From: Pollutimonas bauzanensis_A
GTDB taxonomy: Bacteria; Pseudomonadota; Gammaproteobacteria; Burkholderiales; Burkholderiaceae_B
Assembly: GCF_040393045.1 (NCBI RefSeq)
Contig: NZ_JBEBUX010000052.1
Span: 1-27,016 of the forward strand
Direction of reading: 5' to 3'
Length of the DNA stretch: 27,016 nt
Both the position numbers and the translations under genes were made by a program. This document shows positions 1 to 7,060 of the stretch, piece after piece. A model generated the notes under the pieces. It did no database searches. It was not told the origin of the DNA and saw only the letters and a list, made by a program, of their open reading frames with translations. Within the stretch, counting starts at the first letter, position 1. Every line of letters starts with the position of its first letter.

Positions 1-37
1 GAAGAGTATCAGGCCGCAAAACGGCAATTGCTGGGTA

Positions 38-877
38 GTGGGCAAGCTTGATATGTCGGTGGATTCTTCTAGCCTTGACGCGGGCGTGCACTCTGGTTTT
101 TCCAGCAACGGCGCCACGCGGATCGAATATTTTTCGCAAGGCAGCGGTCCGGCCATCTTCTTGCTGCCTTCTTTGGGGCGTAGCGCCGGCGACTTTGCCG
201 AGCTAAGCGAACTGCTCAGCGCAAAAGGATTTCGTGTTTTTCGGCCGCAGCCACGCGGCATAGGCGCAAGCGTGGGGCCGATGGAAGGGGTAACGATTCA
301 AGACCTCGCAGCCGACGTGGCGTCCGTCATCGAGGCGGAACAGCTGTCTCCGGTTATTGTGGCAGGCCACGCATTTGGCAATTTCGTGACGCGCATGCTG
401 GCGACGTTAAGGCCTGAATTGGTCCGAGGTATTGCGTTGATTGCTGGCTCGGTAGGCAAGATACCGGGTAAAGCGTCGCCTTTTGATCCGGAAATATGGG
501 AATCCATACGGAAAAGCGGTGATCTGGATTGCTCCGACGAAGAGCGTCTGGTTCACTTGCAGCGCGCCTTTTTCGCACCGGGCAATGATCCGTCAGTTTG
601 GCTGACGGGCTGGCATACCAAAGCAAAGGCCATGCAGATCGCGGCGCAAACACTGACGCCGGCCGACTTGTATTTTGCCGGCGGCACCGCTCCCATACTT
701 GATATTCAGGCAGAAGACGATACCGTTGCACCGCGCAAATACGCTCACATACTCAGGGCAGAACTCGGTGACAGGGTGACAGCTGTGGTTGTGCCCAATG
801 CGGGCCACGCCTTGTTGCCAGAGCAACCGGTGGCGGTGTGTTCAGCCTTGGCAGCCTGGTCAGCGCAATTGGGTTGA
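38..877 (+). CDS. alpha/beta-hydrolase-fold protein with Ala at the nucleophile position
   Basis: An alpha/beta-hydrolase fold of the usual length (279 aa from a GTG at 38; 274 aa from the ATG at 53). The N-terminal strand/oxyanion-loop region (IFLLPSLGRS) is near residues 40-50. The nucleophile elbow reads G-H-A-F-G, so residue 112 (numbered from GTG 38) is Ala where Ser, Cys or Asp is expected. The acid (DIQAEDD, around residue 228) and the base (NAGH, His257) are kept. Classical ester hydrolysis is therefore doubtful; a non-hydrolytic role or an unusual subfamily is possible. The start is uncertain: the frame stays open to base 2, so the gene may begin before the window, and no good ribosome site precedes either candidate. 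It converges on the minus-strand Bug receptor gene, with a hairpin between them. Fold assignment is confident; substrate unknown. Confidence 0.8.
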   Translation: MGKLDMSVDSSSLDAGVHSGFSSNGATRIEYFSQGSGPAIFLLPSLGRSAGDFAELSELLSAKGFRVFRPQPRGIGASVGPMEGVTIQDLAADVASVIEAEQLSPVIVAGHAFGNFVTRMLATLRPELVRGIALIAGSVGKIPGKASPFDPEIWESIRKSGDLDCSDEERLVHLQRAFFAPGNDPSVWLTGWHTKAKAMQIAAQTLTPADLYFAGGTAPILDIQAEDDTVAPRKYAHILRAELGDRVTAVVVPNAGHALLPEQPVAVCSALAAWSAQLG

Positions 878-884
878 ACAGGGC

Positions 885-912
885 GGCGCCTGGTTCTTGA
901 TGGCCAGGCGCC
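885..912. terminator. hairpin between convergent genes, possible bidirectional terminator
   Basis: A perfect 9-bp GC-rich inverted repeat, GGCGCCTGG at 885-893 and CCAGGCGCC at 904-912, with a 10-base loop. It starts 8 bases after the hydrolase stop and lies 21 bases beyond the stop of the minus-strand receptor gene. Neither side carries a T-run, so it is not a canonical intrinsic terminator. It could still stop convergent transcription or protect the mRNA 3' ends. Confidence 0.5.
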
Positions 913-932
913 TTGGTGGATTACTCGAGCGA

Positions 933-1919
933 CTATTGCGGCTCTATACCCGCTTCTTTAATCAGCTTGCCCCAGGCCACAAGTTCACCGCCTACGAACT
1001 CTTCAAATTCAGCAGGCGTCGAACTGAAGGCATCGAAGCCCAGTTTAGCCAGGCGATCGCGCACTTCTGGTTTTTTGACAATCTCATTGATGGCGGTATT
1101 CAGACGCTCGACCACTTCCGGCGACATACCGGCGGGGCCGAAGTAACCGTTCCAGGACACCAGGTTGAAGTCCTTCACTCCTGACTCTTGCATCGATGGC
1201 AGTTCGGGCGCAATGGCGCTGCGATCCGCCGTTGAAACCGCCAGCGCCCGTACTTGACCTGACTCGATGAACGGCAAGCTGGAGGTCAGGTCGTTAAATA
1301 ACAGGTCGACACGCCCGCCGATCAAGTCCGTCAATGCTTGTGGGGAACCGCGGTAGGGCACGTGCAAAATATCGATATCAGCGCGGTTACCCAGCGTTGC
1401 GCCAGCCAATATGCCTGTGCTGTTTCCGCTGGCGTAGGTGAGGCTGCCTGGTTTTTCCTTGGCAAGCGCAACAAGCTCCTGCACGGTTTTGGCTGCAACG
1501 CCTGGATTTACAAGCAGGACAAAGGGAAGATTGCCGCCACGCGCAATAGGGGTGAAATCCTTGATGGGGTCATAGCCAACGTTTTTCATTAGCCAAGGCG
1601 CGGCCGAGTGCGAGGTATTGCTGGTAACGAACAAGGTGTAGCCATCGGGCTTTGCCCTGGCGACGTACTTGGCGGCAATGGTCGCATTGCCGCCAGGCTT
1701 GTTTTCCACAATTACCGGTTGGCCCAGCATATCGCTGAGTTCGGTCGCAAAGATTCGGCCCACCGCATCGGTGGTGGTTCCGGCCGGAAACGCGACGACC
1801 AGGCTGATTGGCTTTTCGGGGTACTTGCTATTGGCTTGTACTGCTGAAATCGGCGCGGCCAATAGGCCGCCCATGATCGCCAGCGTGGGTAGCAGGCGGG
1901 GAAGGTGGGAAAAGCGCAT
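933..1919 (-). CDS. Bug-family (TctC-type) periplasmic substrate-binding receptor
   Basis: A 328-aa exported receptor of the Bug family, the extracytoplasmic component of tripartite tricarboxylate transporters. The family binds carboxylates and similar small molecules in the periplasm. The N-terminus has a Sec signal (basic start, then a hydrophobic stretch ending near A-V-Q-A-N around residue 30). The mature part begins YPEKPISLVVAFPAG and has the family hallmarks PGG (in VENKPGG), AKPDGYTL and the HVPYRGS loop near residue 190. The ATG at 1919 has a good Shine-Dalgarno (GGAG, 1930-1933 on the plus strand, complement). No TctA/TctB permease genes are nearby, so this is an orphan receptor, as is common for Bug proteins in Alcaligenaceae. 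It is divergent from the thiolase gene and shares a 172-base regulatory region with it, suggesting it may serve the same catabolic cluster. Ligand unknown. Confidence 0.93.
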   Translation of the reverse strand: MRFSHLPRLLPTLAIMGGLLAAPISAVQANSKYPEKPISLVVAFPAGTTTDAVGRIFATELSDMLGQPVIVENKPGGNATIAAKYVARAKPDGYTLFVTSNTSHSAAPWLMKNVGYDPIKDFTPIARGGNLPFVLLVNPGVAAKTVQELVALAKEKPGSLTYASGNSTGILAGATLGNRADIDILHVPYRGSPQALTDLIGGRVDLLFNDLTSSLPFIESGQVRALAVSTADRSAIAPELPSMQESGVKDFNLVSWNGYFGPAGMSPEVVERLNTAINEIVKKPEVRDRLAKLGFDAFSSTPAEFEEFVGGELVAWGKLIKEAGIEPQ

Positions 1920-1953
1920 GAGTTCTATCTCCGTTGATTTTATAAGGCTGTTT

Positions 1954-1967
1954 TTTCACTGGTGAAA
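1954..1967. promoter_or_regulatory. inverted repeat TTTCAC-2-GTGAAA, candidate operator
   Basis: Six-base perfect arms TTTCAC (1954-1959) and GTGAAA (1962-1967) around a 2-base spacer, in the divergent region between the Bug receptor and thiolase genes. The same half-site recurs in other leaders of this cluster, including the one before the IclR gene. Assignment as an IclR binding site is inference. Confidence 0.45.
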
Positions 1968-1989
1968 GTATGTGTGATGCAGGAATGGC

Positions 1990-2008
1990 TCACAATCTGC
2001 ATTTGTGA
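1990..2008. promoter_or_regulatory. second inverted repeat TCACAA-7-TTGTGA in the divergent region
   Basis: Perfect 6-base arms TCACAA (1990-1995) and TTGTGA (2003-2008) separated by 7 bases. The right arm continues as GTGAAA (2005-2010), the same half-site seen at 1962-1967. Two dyads in one 172-base divergent region fit control of both flanking genes by one factor. I could not find a convincing -35/-10 pair around them. Confidence 0.4.
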
Positions 2009-2091
2009 AAGAAGCTGTTAGCCTGTGTTTAACGGAGGCATTATTGGCGTACATTATTGACTCCCATAAGAAAATAAACTGGAGACGTTGT

Positions 2092-3267
2092 ATGCAAGGA
2101 ACAGTTTCTATTGTCGGCAGCGGCCATACCAAATTTGGCCGTCTGGACACCCAAACTCTTGAAGACCTGATCGTCGCGGCAGCCCGCGAGGCAATCACTG
2201 AAGCGCAGATTGATCCGGGCGATATTGATGCCGTGTTTCTGGGGCACTTCAATGCCGGCCTCGTGCCAGATGCGTTTGCGTCGTCCCTGGTTGCCCAGGT
2301 TTCCCCCAGCTTGCGTTTCAAGCCTGCAGTTCGCTGCGAAAACGCGTGTGCATCGGGGTCTGCCGCTATTTACGCCGGCATTGCCGCCATTCAGGCGGGG
2401 CAGGCCGAAGTGGTCTTGGTCGTCGGTGCCGAAAAAATGACGTCTAATTCCACAAAGGATGTGACACGCGCCCTGGCGGGCGCCGGGTATCAAAACGATC
2501 CTGAAGAATCCAGGCTTAGTTTCCCGCAGGTCTTTGCGGTCGCGGCGCAAGCGTATACGCAGCGATACCAGGATCCGATGGCCGCCATGGCCAGGATAGC
2601 GGTCAAGAATCATGACAATGCCCTGAGGAATCCACTGGCGCATATGCATCGCCGTATGGACTTCGACGCATGCAACGAGGTTTCTGAAAAAAATCCCCTT
2701 ATCGCGCCGCCGTTGCGCTTGTCCGACTGTTCGCTGATTACCGACGGAGCCGCGGCTATCGTTCTGGTCAGCGCCGAGCGGGCCAAAGCCTTTCCACGGG
2801 AAGTCGTATTTCGCGCCACGTCGCACGTTAGCGATTTTCTGCCCATGTCGGGGCGTGATTTCCTGGCGTTCGAAGGCCCCGAGCGCGCTATGGCGCAGGC
2901 CTTTTCCCGCGCCGGTATCAAGGTTGGCGATCTTGATTTCGCAGAGGTGCACGATTGCTTCACCATTGCGGAGCTGCTTGTATACGAAGCCATGGGGCTG
3001 GCGCCGAAAGGGGCGGGTCATCAGGCCCTGGATGACGGTACGGTGCTACGCGATGGTGCGCTGCCGGTCAATGTATCGGGTGGGCTGAAAGCCAAAGGGC
3101 ATCCTGTGGGGGCGACGGGCGTTTCCATGCACGCCATTTCGTTCCGGCAACTCACGGCAAGCGCGGGCGATATGCAGCTTAACGGCCCGCAACTGGGCCT
3201 GGTATTCAACATGGGCGGCACTGGCGTGGCCAATTACGCCTCCATCCTCGAAGCCCGCAAGGCATAA
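2092..3267 (+). CDS. SCP2-type thiolase (acetyl-CoA acetyltransferase family)
   Basis: A 391-aa thiolase. In the degradative direction these enzymes cleave a 3-oxoacyl-CoA with free CoA. The nucleophilic Cys is Cys86 in ENACASGSAA. The HDCF motif (His287-Cys289) is typical of the SCP2/SCP-x thiolase subgroup, and the GHP motif supplies His337 (KAKGHPVGATG). That subgroup often handles branched or bulky acyl-CoAs, which would suit a branched substrate, but specificity cannot be read here. I chose the ATG at 2092 because GGAGA (2081-2085) sits at good distance and the protein then begins like family members. An in-frame GTG at 2005 would add 29 unlikely residues lying across the putative operator. 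It is the first gene of the plus-strand CoA cluster; the ligase gene follows 8 bases after its stop. Confidence 0.93.
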   Translation: MQGTVSIVGSGHTKFGRLDTQTLEDLIVAAAREAITEAQIDPGDIDAVFLGHFNAGLVPDAFASSLVAQVSPSLRFKPAVRCENACASGSAAIYAGIAAIQAGQAEVVLVVGAEKMTSNSTKDVTRALAGAGYQNDPEESRLSFPQVFAVAAQAYTQRYQDPMAAMARIAVKNHDNALRNPLAHMHRRMDFDACNEVSEKNPLIAPPLRLSDCSLITDGAAAIVLVSAERAKAFPREVVFRATSHVSDFLPMSGRDFLAFEGPERAMAQAFSRAGIKVGDLDFAEVHDCFTIAELLVYEAMGLAPKGAGHQALDDGTVLRDGALPVNVSGGLKAKGHPVGATGVSMHAISFRQLTASAGDMQLNGPQLGLVFNMGGTGVANYASILEARKA

Positions 3268-3275
3268 GGCAAGCC

Positions 3276-4823
3276 ATGAATATCGCAAACTGGTTGCATT
3301 CCAGGGCGCTGCTGTGCCCGGACTCACCCGCACTTTATCGCGGTGAAACGCTATATGCCGATTACCGGAAGTTCGCTCGCGAGGCCTGCACTATCGCGCA
3401 GCGCCTGCGGCAGGACTACGCGCTGCAGCCCGGCGACCGTGTCGCGCTGTACATGAAGAACCGGGTCGAATATTTAAGTCTGCTCTACGCCATATGGTGG
3501 ATGGGCGCCGTCGCCGTGCCCATCAATTACAAGCTGCACGCGAAAGAGGCAGCGTGGATCCTCGATAACGCGCAAGCGTCGCTGCTGTTTTCCGATGACG
3601 GCATGTTGCATGCCGCTGCCGATTTGCCTGCCGCGTGCCGCGAGGTAGGCGTGGATGCCGGCATATTCAACACAGCGGCAACGGGTGACATCGAGCTCGA
3701 CGCGCCTTTGTCCCTGGCTTCAGATGCCTTGGCGTGGCTGTTTTACACGTCGGGCACCACGGGCCGGCCGAAGGGCGTCATGCTGACGCATGAAAACCTG
3801 GTTGCCATGTCGCTTTGCTATGCCATCGATGTCGATGATGTCTCAGCGGATGACGCGATGCTATATGCGGCGCCGATGTCGCATGGCGCGGGCTTGTATA
3901 ACTTTGTTCATGTGCGCGTCGGCGCAAAGCACGTGGTTCCGCAGTCCGGCGGTTTTGATAGCGATGAAATCCTGGGGCTGGGCAAACGCCTGGGCAATGT
4001 GTCCTTTTTCGCGGCTCCGACTATGGTTAAACGCCTGGTGCAGGCCGCCAAACGGGCGAACGCCAGTGGCGAAGGGATAAAGACCATTGTTTGCGGTGGC
4101 GGGCCGATGTACGCCGCTGACATGGTCGATGCGCTCGATACGCTGGGCCCCCGGTTTGCCCAGATCTATGGTCAGGGTGAAAGCCCCATGACCATTACCG
4201 CGATGCGGCGCGACCTGATCGCCGAGCGCAGCCACCCGAAGTGGCAAGCGCGCCTGGCATCGGTGGGAACGGCGCATTCTTGTGTCGAAGTACGTGTGGT
4301 GGCTGAAGACATGGCTGATGTGCCCGCTGGCGAATGCGGGGAAGTCATTGTGCGCGGAAGCACCGTGATGCGGGGTTATTGGCGCAACGACGATGCGACG
4401 GCGCAGTCGCTGGTTGATGGCTGGCTCAAGACCGGGGATATCGGCTACTTGAGCGCCGATGGCTTTCTGACGCTGACCGACAGATCCAAGGACGTGATCA
4501 TTTCTGGCGGCAGCAACATATATCCGCGTGAAGTCGAGGAAGTGCTTGCGCGCCACCCCGATGTTTTCGAGGCCGCCGTCGTGGGCGCGCCCCATGCCGA
4601 TTGGGGCGAGGAAGTGGTGGCGTTCATCGTTGCGCAGCCAGGCTGCAGCATCGATCAGGCTGCGTTGGATGAGTGGTGCAAATCGGAAATTGCCTCGTTC
4701 AAGAAACCTAAGCGGTACGAGTTTTGTACCGAGCTGCCCAAGAACAGTTATGGAAAGGTGCTGAAGACCGAGCTGCGCCAAAAGCTCTTGCCCATTACGG
4801 CACACCTTGATATTCTTTGCTGA
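3276..4823 (+). CDS. AMP-forming acyl-CoA synthetase (acid-CoA ligase)
   Basis: A 515-aa ANL-superfamily ligase that activates a carboxylic acid with ATP and CoA through an acyl-adenylate. The P-loop-like motif YTSGTTGRPKG lies near residues 155-165. The A5-like GQGESP replaces the usual YGxTE. The hinge/ATP motif WLKTGDIGY and the following TDRSKDVIISGGSNIYP are intact. The C-terminal lysine motif PKNSYGKVLK supplies the catalytic Lys. Length is normal for the fatty-acid/aromatic-acid ligase group. It lies 8 bases after the thiolase gene and immediately precedes the CitE-like gene, so it is in the same operon. Substrate cannot be told from sequence. It offers an ATP-driven activation route beside the three CoA-transferases downstream. 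Confidence 0.93.
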   Translation: MNIANWLHSRALLCPDSPALYRGETLYADYRKFAREACTIAQRLRQDYALQPGDRVALYMKNRVEYLSLLYAIWWMGAVAVPINYKLHAKEAAWILDNAQASLLFSDDGMLHAAADLPAACREVGVDAGIFNTAATGDIELDAPLSLASDALAWLFYTSGTTGRPKGVMLTHENLVAMSLCYAIDVDDVSADDAMLYAAPMSHGAGLYNFVHVRVGAKHVVPQSGGFDSDEILGLGKRLGNVSFFAAPTMVKRLVQAAKRANASGEGIKTIVCGGGPMYAADMVDALDTLGPRFAQIYGQGESPMTITAMRRDLIAERSHPKWQARLASVGTAHSCVEVRVVAEDMADVPAGECGEVIVRGSTVMRGYWRNDDATAQSLVDGWLKTGDIGYLSADGFLTLTDRSKDVIISGGSNIYPREVEEVLARHPDVFEAAVVGAPHADWGEEVVAFIVAQPGCSIDQAALDEWCKSEIASFKKPKRYEFCTELPKNSYGKVLKTELRQKLLPITAHLDILC

Positions 4824-4827
4824 ATGG

Positions 4828-4856
4828 TGAAAAAAAATACACACATAGGAAATATG
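4828..4856 (+). promoter_or_regulatory. AT-rich leader motif, copy 1 (before CitE-like gene)
   Basis: An A-rich block with the order GTGAAA (4827-4832), an A-tract, TACACA and GGAAAT. It resembles the block at 6955-6984 base for base over most of its length and sits directly at the junction of the ligase and lyase genes. It could be an operator or an internal promoter element. It also contains the Shine-Dalgarno AGGA used for the ATG at 4854. Confidence 0.35.
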
Positions 4857-5753
4857 GTGCGCTCATTTCTCTTCGTTCCGGCCGATAGCCCCCGCAAACT
4901 CGAAAAGTCGTTAGGCACTGGTGCCGACGCACTTATTTTTGACCTGGAAGACGCGGTCTCGTTGTCCAGAAAAGACGATGGCCGCAGTATTCTGGCCGAT
5001 TTCCTGGCGCAGGTTCGCAAGTCGGGGGACGCCACGCCTGAACTGTTCGTGCGGGTCAATGCGCTGGACACGGGCATGACGCTGGCGGATCTGGCGGCGG
5101 TCATGCCTTATCGGCCAGCAGGGGTAGCTTTGCCCAAGTGCCGCGGCGCGCGCGATCTGGCACTGCTTTCGTCATATCTGGATGTCTTCGAGCATTTGCA
5201 TCCGGCACCCGCCGGGACACCGCCGACGTCCATCGTCGCAATCGTGACTGAAACGGCCGACTCGCTGATGGGGCTGAATGAATACCGGGGTGCAAGTTCG
5301 CGCCTGGTGGGCATGATGTGGGGGGCCGAGGACTTGGCGGGCGACATTGGTGCGTTGACCAACAAGGAAGAAAGCAATTCCGAGGCGTGGACACCGCCTT
5401 TTGCCCTCGTTCGATCCTTGTGCCTGTTCGCCGCAAGTGCTGCAGGCGTGCCGGCCATCGATACGGTGCCCACTGAAATCAATAATCCGGATGCCTTGAT
5501 GCGGGAAACGCGCCTGGCCTATCGCGACGGTTTTTCGGCAAAAGCGGCAATTCATCCCGGGCAAATACCGGTCATCAACCAGGGCATGACGCCTGATGCC
5601 CAGGCGCAGGAATGGGCGCAGCGTGTGGTTGCCGCGTTCGAGCAGAACACCCAGGTCGGCGTGGCGACGCTGGACGGAAAAATGCTGGATATGCCGCATC
5701 TGCGACTAGCCAGGAAAATCCTGGGTGCAATTGCCCAGTCCAAACGCGCCTGA
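4854..5753 (+). CDS. HpcH/HpaI-CitE family CoA-ester lyase (citramalyl-/malyl-CoA lyase-like)
   Basis: A 299-aa TIM-barrel lyase of the CitE group, which cleaves 3-hydroxyacyl-CoA diacids such as citramalyl-CoA or malyl-CoA to acetyl-CoA plus a 2-oxoacid. Seen are the N-terminal RSFLFVPADSPRKLEK, the Arg in FVRVNALDTG (Arg67), the metal-binding Glu in VTETADS (Glu133) and Asp in WGAEDLAGDIG (Asp160), and the late AIHPGQI. The start at ATG 4854 is preferred: proteins of this family begin with (M)RSFLFVP, and AGGA lies just upstream. The alternative ATG at 4824 adds ten residues encoded by the A-rich leader block. In the known itaconate pathway a CitE homologue (Ccl) performs the final cleavage to acetyl-CoA and pyruvate; here the CoA-transferases and MaoC gene nearby support a comparable role. 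Exact substrate is inference. Confidence 0.9.
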   Translation: MVRSFLFVPADSPRKLEKSLGTGADALIFDLEDAVSLSRKDDGRSILADFLAQVRKSGDATPELFVRVNALDTGMTLADLAAVMPYRPAGVALPKCRGARDLALLSSYLDVFEHLHPAPAGTPPTSIVAIVTETADSLMGLNEYRGASSRLVGMMWGAEDLAGDIGALTNKEESNSEAWTPPFALVRSLCLFAASAAGVPAIDTVPTEINNPDALMRETRLAYRDGFSAKAAIHPGQIPVINQGMTPDAQAQEWAQRVVAAFEQNTQVGVATLDGKMLDMPHLRLARKILGAIAQSKRA

Positions 5754-5761
5754 GTCCGCAC

Positions 5762-6913
5762 ATGCCCGGGCCTTTGTCAGGAGTGAAAATCATCGACTTG
5801 ACGTCGGTGGGCATGGGGCCTTATGCCACCCAGATACTGGGCGACATGGGGGCGGATGTTATCAAGGTCGAAACAGCCCAGGGCGATATGTTTCGTCATG
5901 CGGCCCCTAGTGTGCATCCTGGCATGAGCGCGGCCTACCTGCAGTTGAACCGCAACAAGCGCAGCATTGTTTTAGACTTGAAACTGCCGGCCGACCTGGC
6001 TGTATTGAAGACATTGCTGCGCGACGCCGACATCCTGGTTTCAAATATACGTGCGCAGTCAATGCGCCGCCTGGGACTGTCGTACGAGGATTTACAGCGC
6101 GACAACCCGCGCCTCATCTACTGCGGCGTCTACGGCTTCTCTGAGGCCGGCCCTTATGCGGGCAAGCCGGCCTTCGACGACATTATCCAGGCGATGAGCG
6201 GTGTGGCAGGCATACAGGGGCGGGGCGCAGGACGGGAGCCCGCGTATGTCAACGCTGTGATCGCCGACAAGACCACAGGGCTGACAGCGGTCTATGCCAT
6301 GACGATGGCCTTGTATGAACGCGAAAAGTCCGGCATGGGGCAGGCTATCGAGGTTCCCATGTTTGAAACCATGGTGTCGTTCAACCTGATCGAACATATG
6401 GCAGGGGCGACTTTTTCCGGTTCAGGCATTCCCATGGGGTATGAGCGCGTGCTGTCCGAGTCGCGCAAACCCTATCGCACCCTGGATGGCTACATTGGCT
6501 TGCTGCCCTATACCACCGGGCAGTGGCGGCGCTTTTTTGAACTATCCGGCCACCCCGAGCACGCAGAACAAGAGCGCTTCATGGATCCAGCGCAGCGCGC
6601 TCATCATATCGGTGAAATGTATGAGTTATTGGCCGCTATCGTCGCACAGCGCAGCACTCAGGAATGGATGCAACTGCTGGCCTCGGCCGATATTCCAATG
6701 GCGCCGGTAGCCAGCCTGGAAGACCTGCTGGAAGACCCGCATCTGCAAGCTACCGGCTTCTTTGAAACACACGAGCATCCTACGGAAGGCCCAGTCACCA
6801 TGCCGGGTATCCCGGTGCGCTTCTCGCGCACACCGGGCAGCATTCGACGGCTTCCACCTAACCTGGATCAGGACGGCGCTGCCATACGCCAAGAGGCCGA
6901 GGAAAAGAAATAA
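5762..6913 (+). CDS. class III (CaiB/BaiF) CoA-transferase 1
   Basis: A 383-aa family III CoA-transferase, which moves CoA between acids through an aspartyl-CoA thioester. The N-terminus PLSGVKIIDLTSVGMGPYA and the GADVIKVE motif are canonical. With the ATG at 5762 the catalytic Asp is residue 169 (in VIADKTTG), the same number as the known Asp169 of formyl-CoA transferase, which supports this start over an in-frame extension to 5612 inside the lyase gene. FDDIIQAMSG and PMFETM are other family features. It follows the lyase gene by 8 bases with only a weak ribosome site, suggesting translational coupling. It is roughly half identical to the next gene by eye. Substrate is unknown; the setting suggests a dicarboxylic acid activated with succinyl- or acetyl-CoA as donor. 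Confidence 0.92.
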   Translation: MPGPLSGVKIIDLTSVGMGPYATQILGDMGADVIKVETAQGDMFRHAAPSVHPGMSAAYLQLNRNKRSIVLDLKLPADLAVLKTLLRDADILVSNIRAQSMRRLGLSYEDLQRDNPRLIYCGVYGFSEAGPYAGKPAFDDIIQAMSGVAGIQGRGAGREPAYVNAVIADKTTGLTAVYAMTMALYEREKSGMGQAIEVPMFETMVSFNLIEHMAGATFSGSGIPMGYERVLSESRKPYRTLDGYIGLLPYTTGQWRRFFELSGHPEHAEQERFMDPAQRAHHIGEMYELLAAIVAQRSTQEWMQLLASADIPMAPVASLEDLLEDPHLQATGFFETHEHPTEGPVTMPGIPVRFSRTPGSIRRLPPNLDQDGAAIRQEAEEKK

Positions 6914-6954
6914 GCCTTGCCCTGCTTGAATTCGCTTGTTATTCTTTACACAGC

Positions 6955-6984
6955 TGAAAAAAATAATACACAGATGTGAAATAG
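6955..6984 (+). promoter_or_regulatory. AT-rich leader motif, copy 2 (before second CaiB/BaiF gene)
   Basis: Within the 147-base gap 6914-7060. The block has TGAAAAAAA, then TACACA, then GTGAAAT (GTGAAA at 6976-6981), and aligns with 4828-4856 with only small offsets. It is far more AT-rich than the flanking genes. A transcription start or operator here would let the second transferase, the class I transferase and the regulator be expressed separately. The rest of the gap shows no hairpin or coding potential that I trust. Confidence 0.4.
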
Positions 6985-7060
6985 AAAAGATTCATGCACA
7001 GACAACATGTCGCTGCTCCGCCTACGGTTTGGGCCGCGCATGAAAAGGAGAGCAGGAAGA

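Noticed and set aside
2041..3021. 326-codon minus-strand frame opposite the thiolase
   Set aside because: No family features; the plus-strand thiolase has all catalytic motifs. Shadow frame.
3861..4844. 327-codon minus-strand frame opposite the acyl-CoA ligase
   Set aside because: Same reasoning: antisense to a motif-complete ligase and without recognisable content.
5612..5761. In-frame 50-codon extension upstream of the first CaiB/BaiF gene
   Set aside because: It lies inside the lyase gene, and starting at 5762 puts the catalytic Asp at 169 as in the family.
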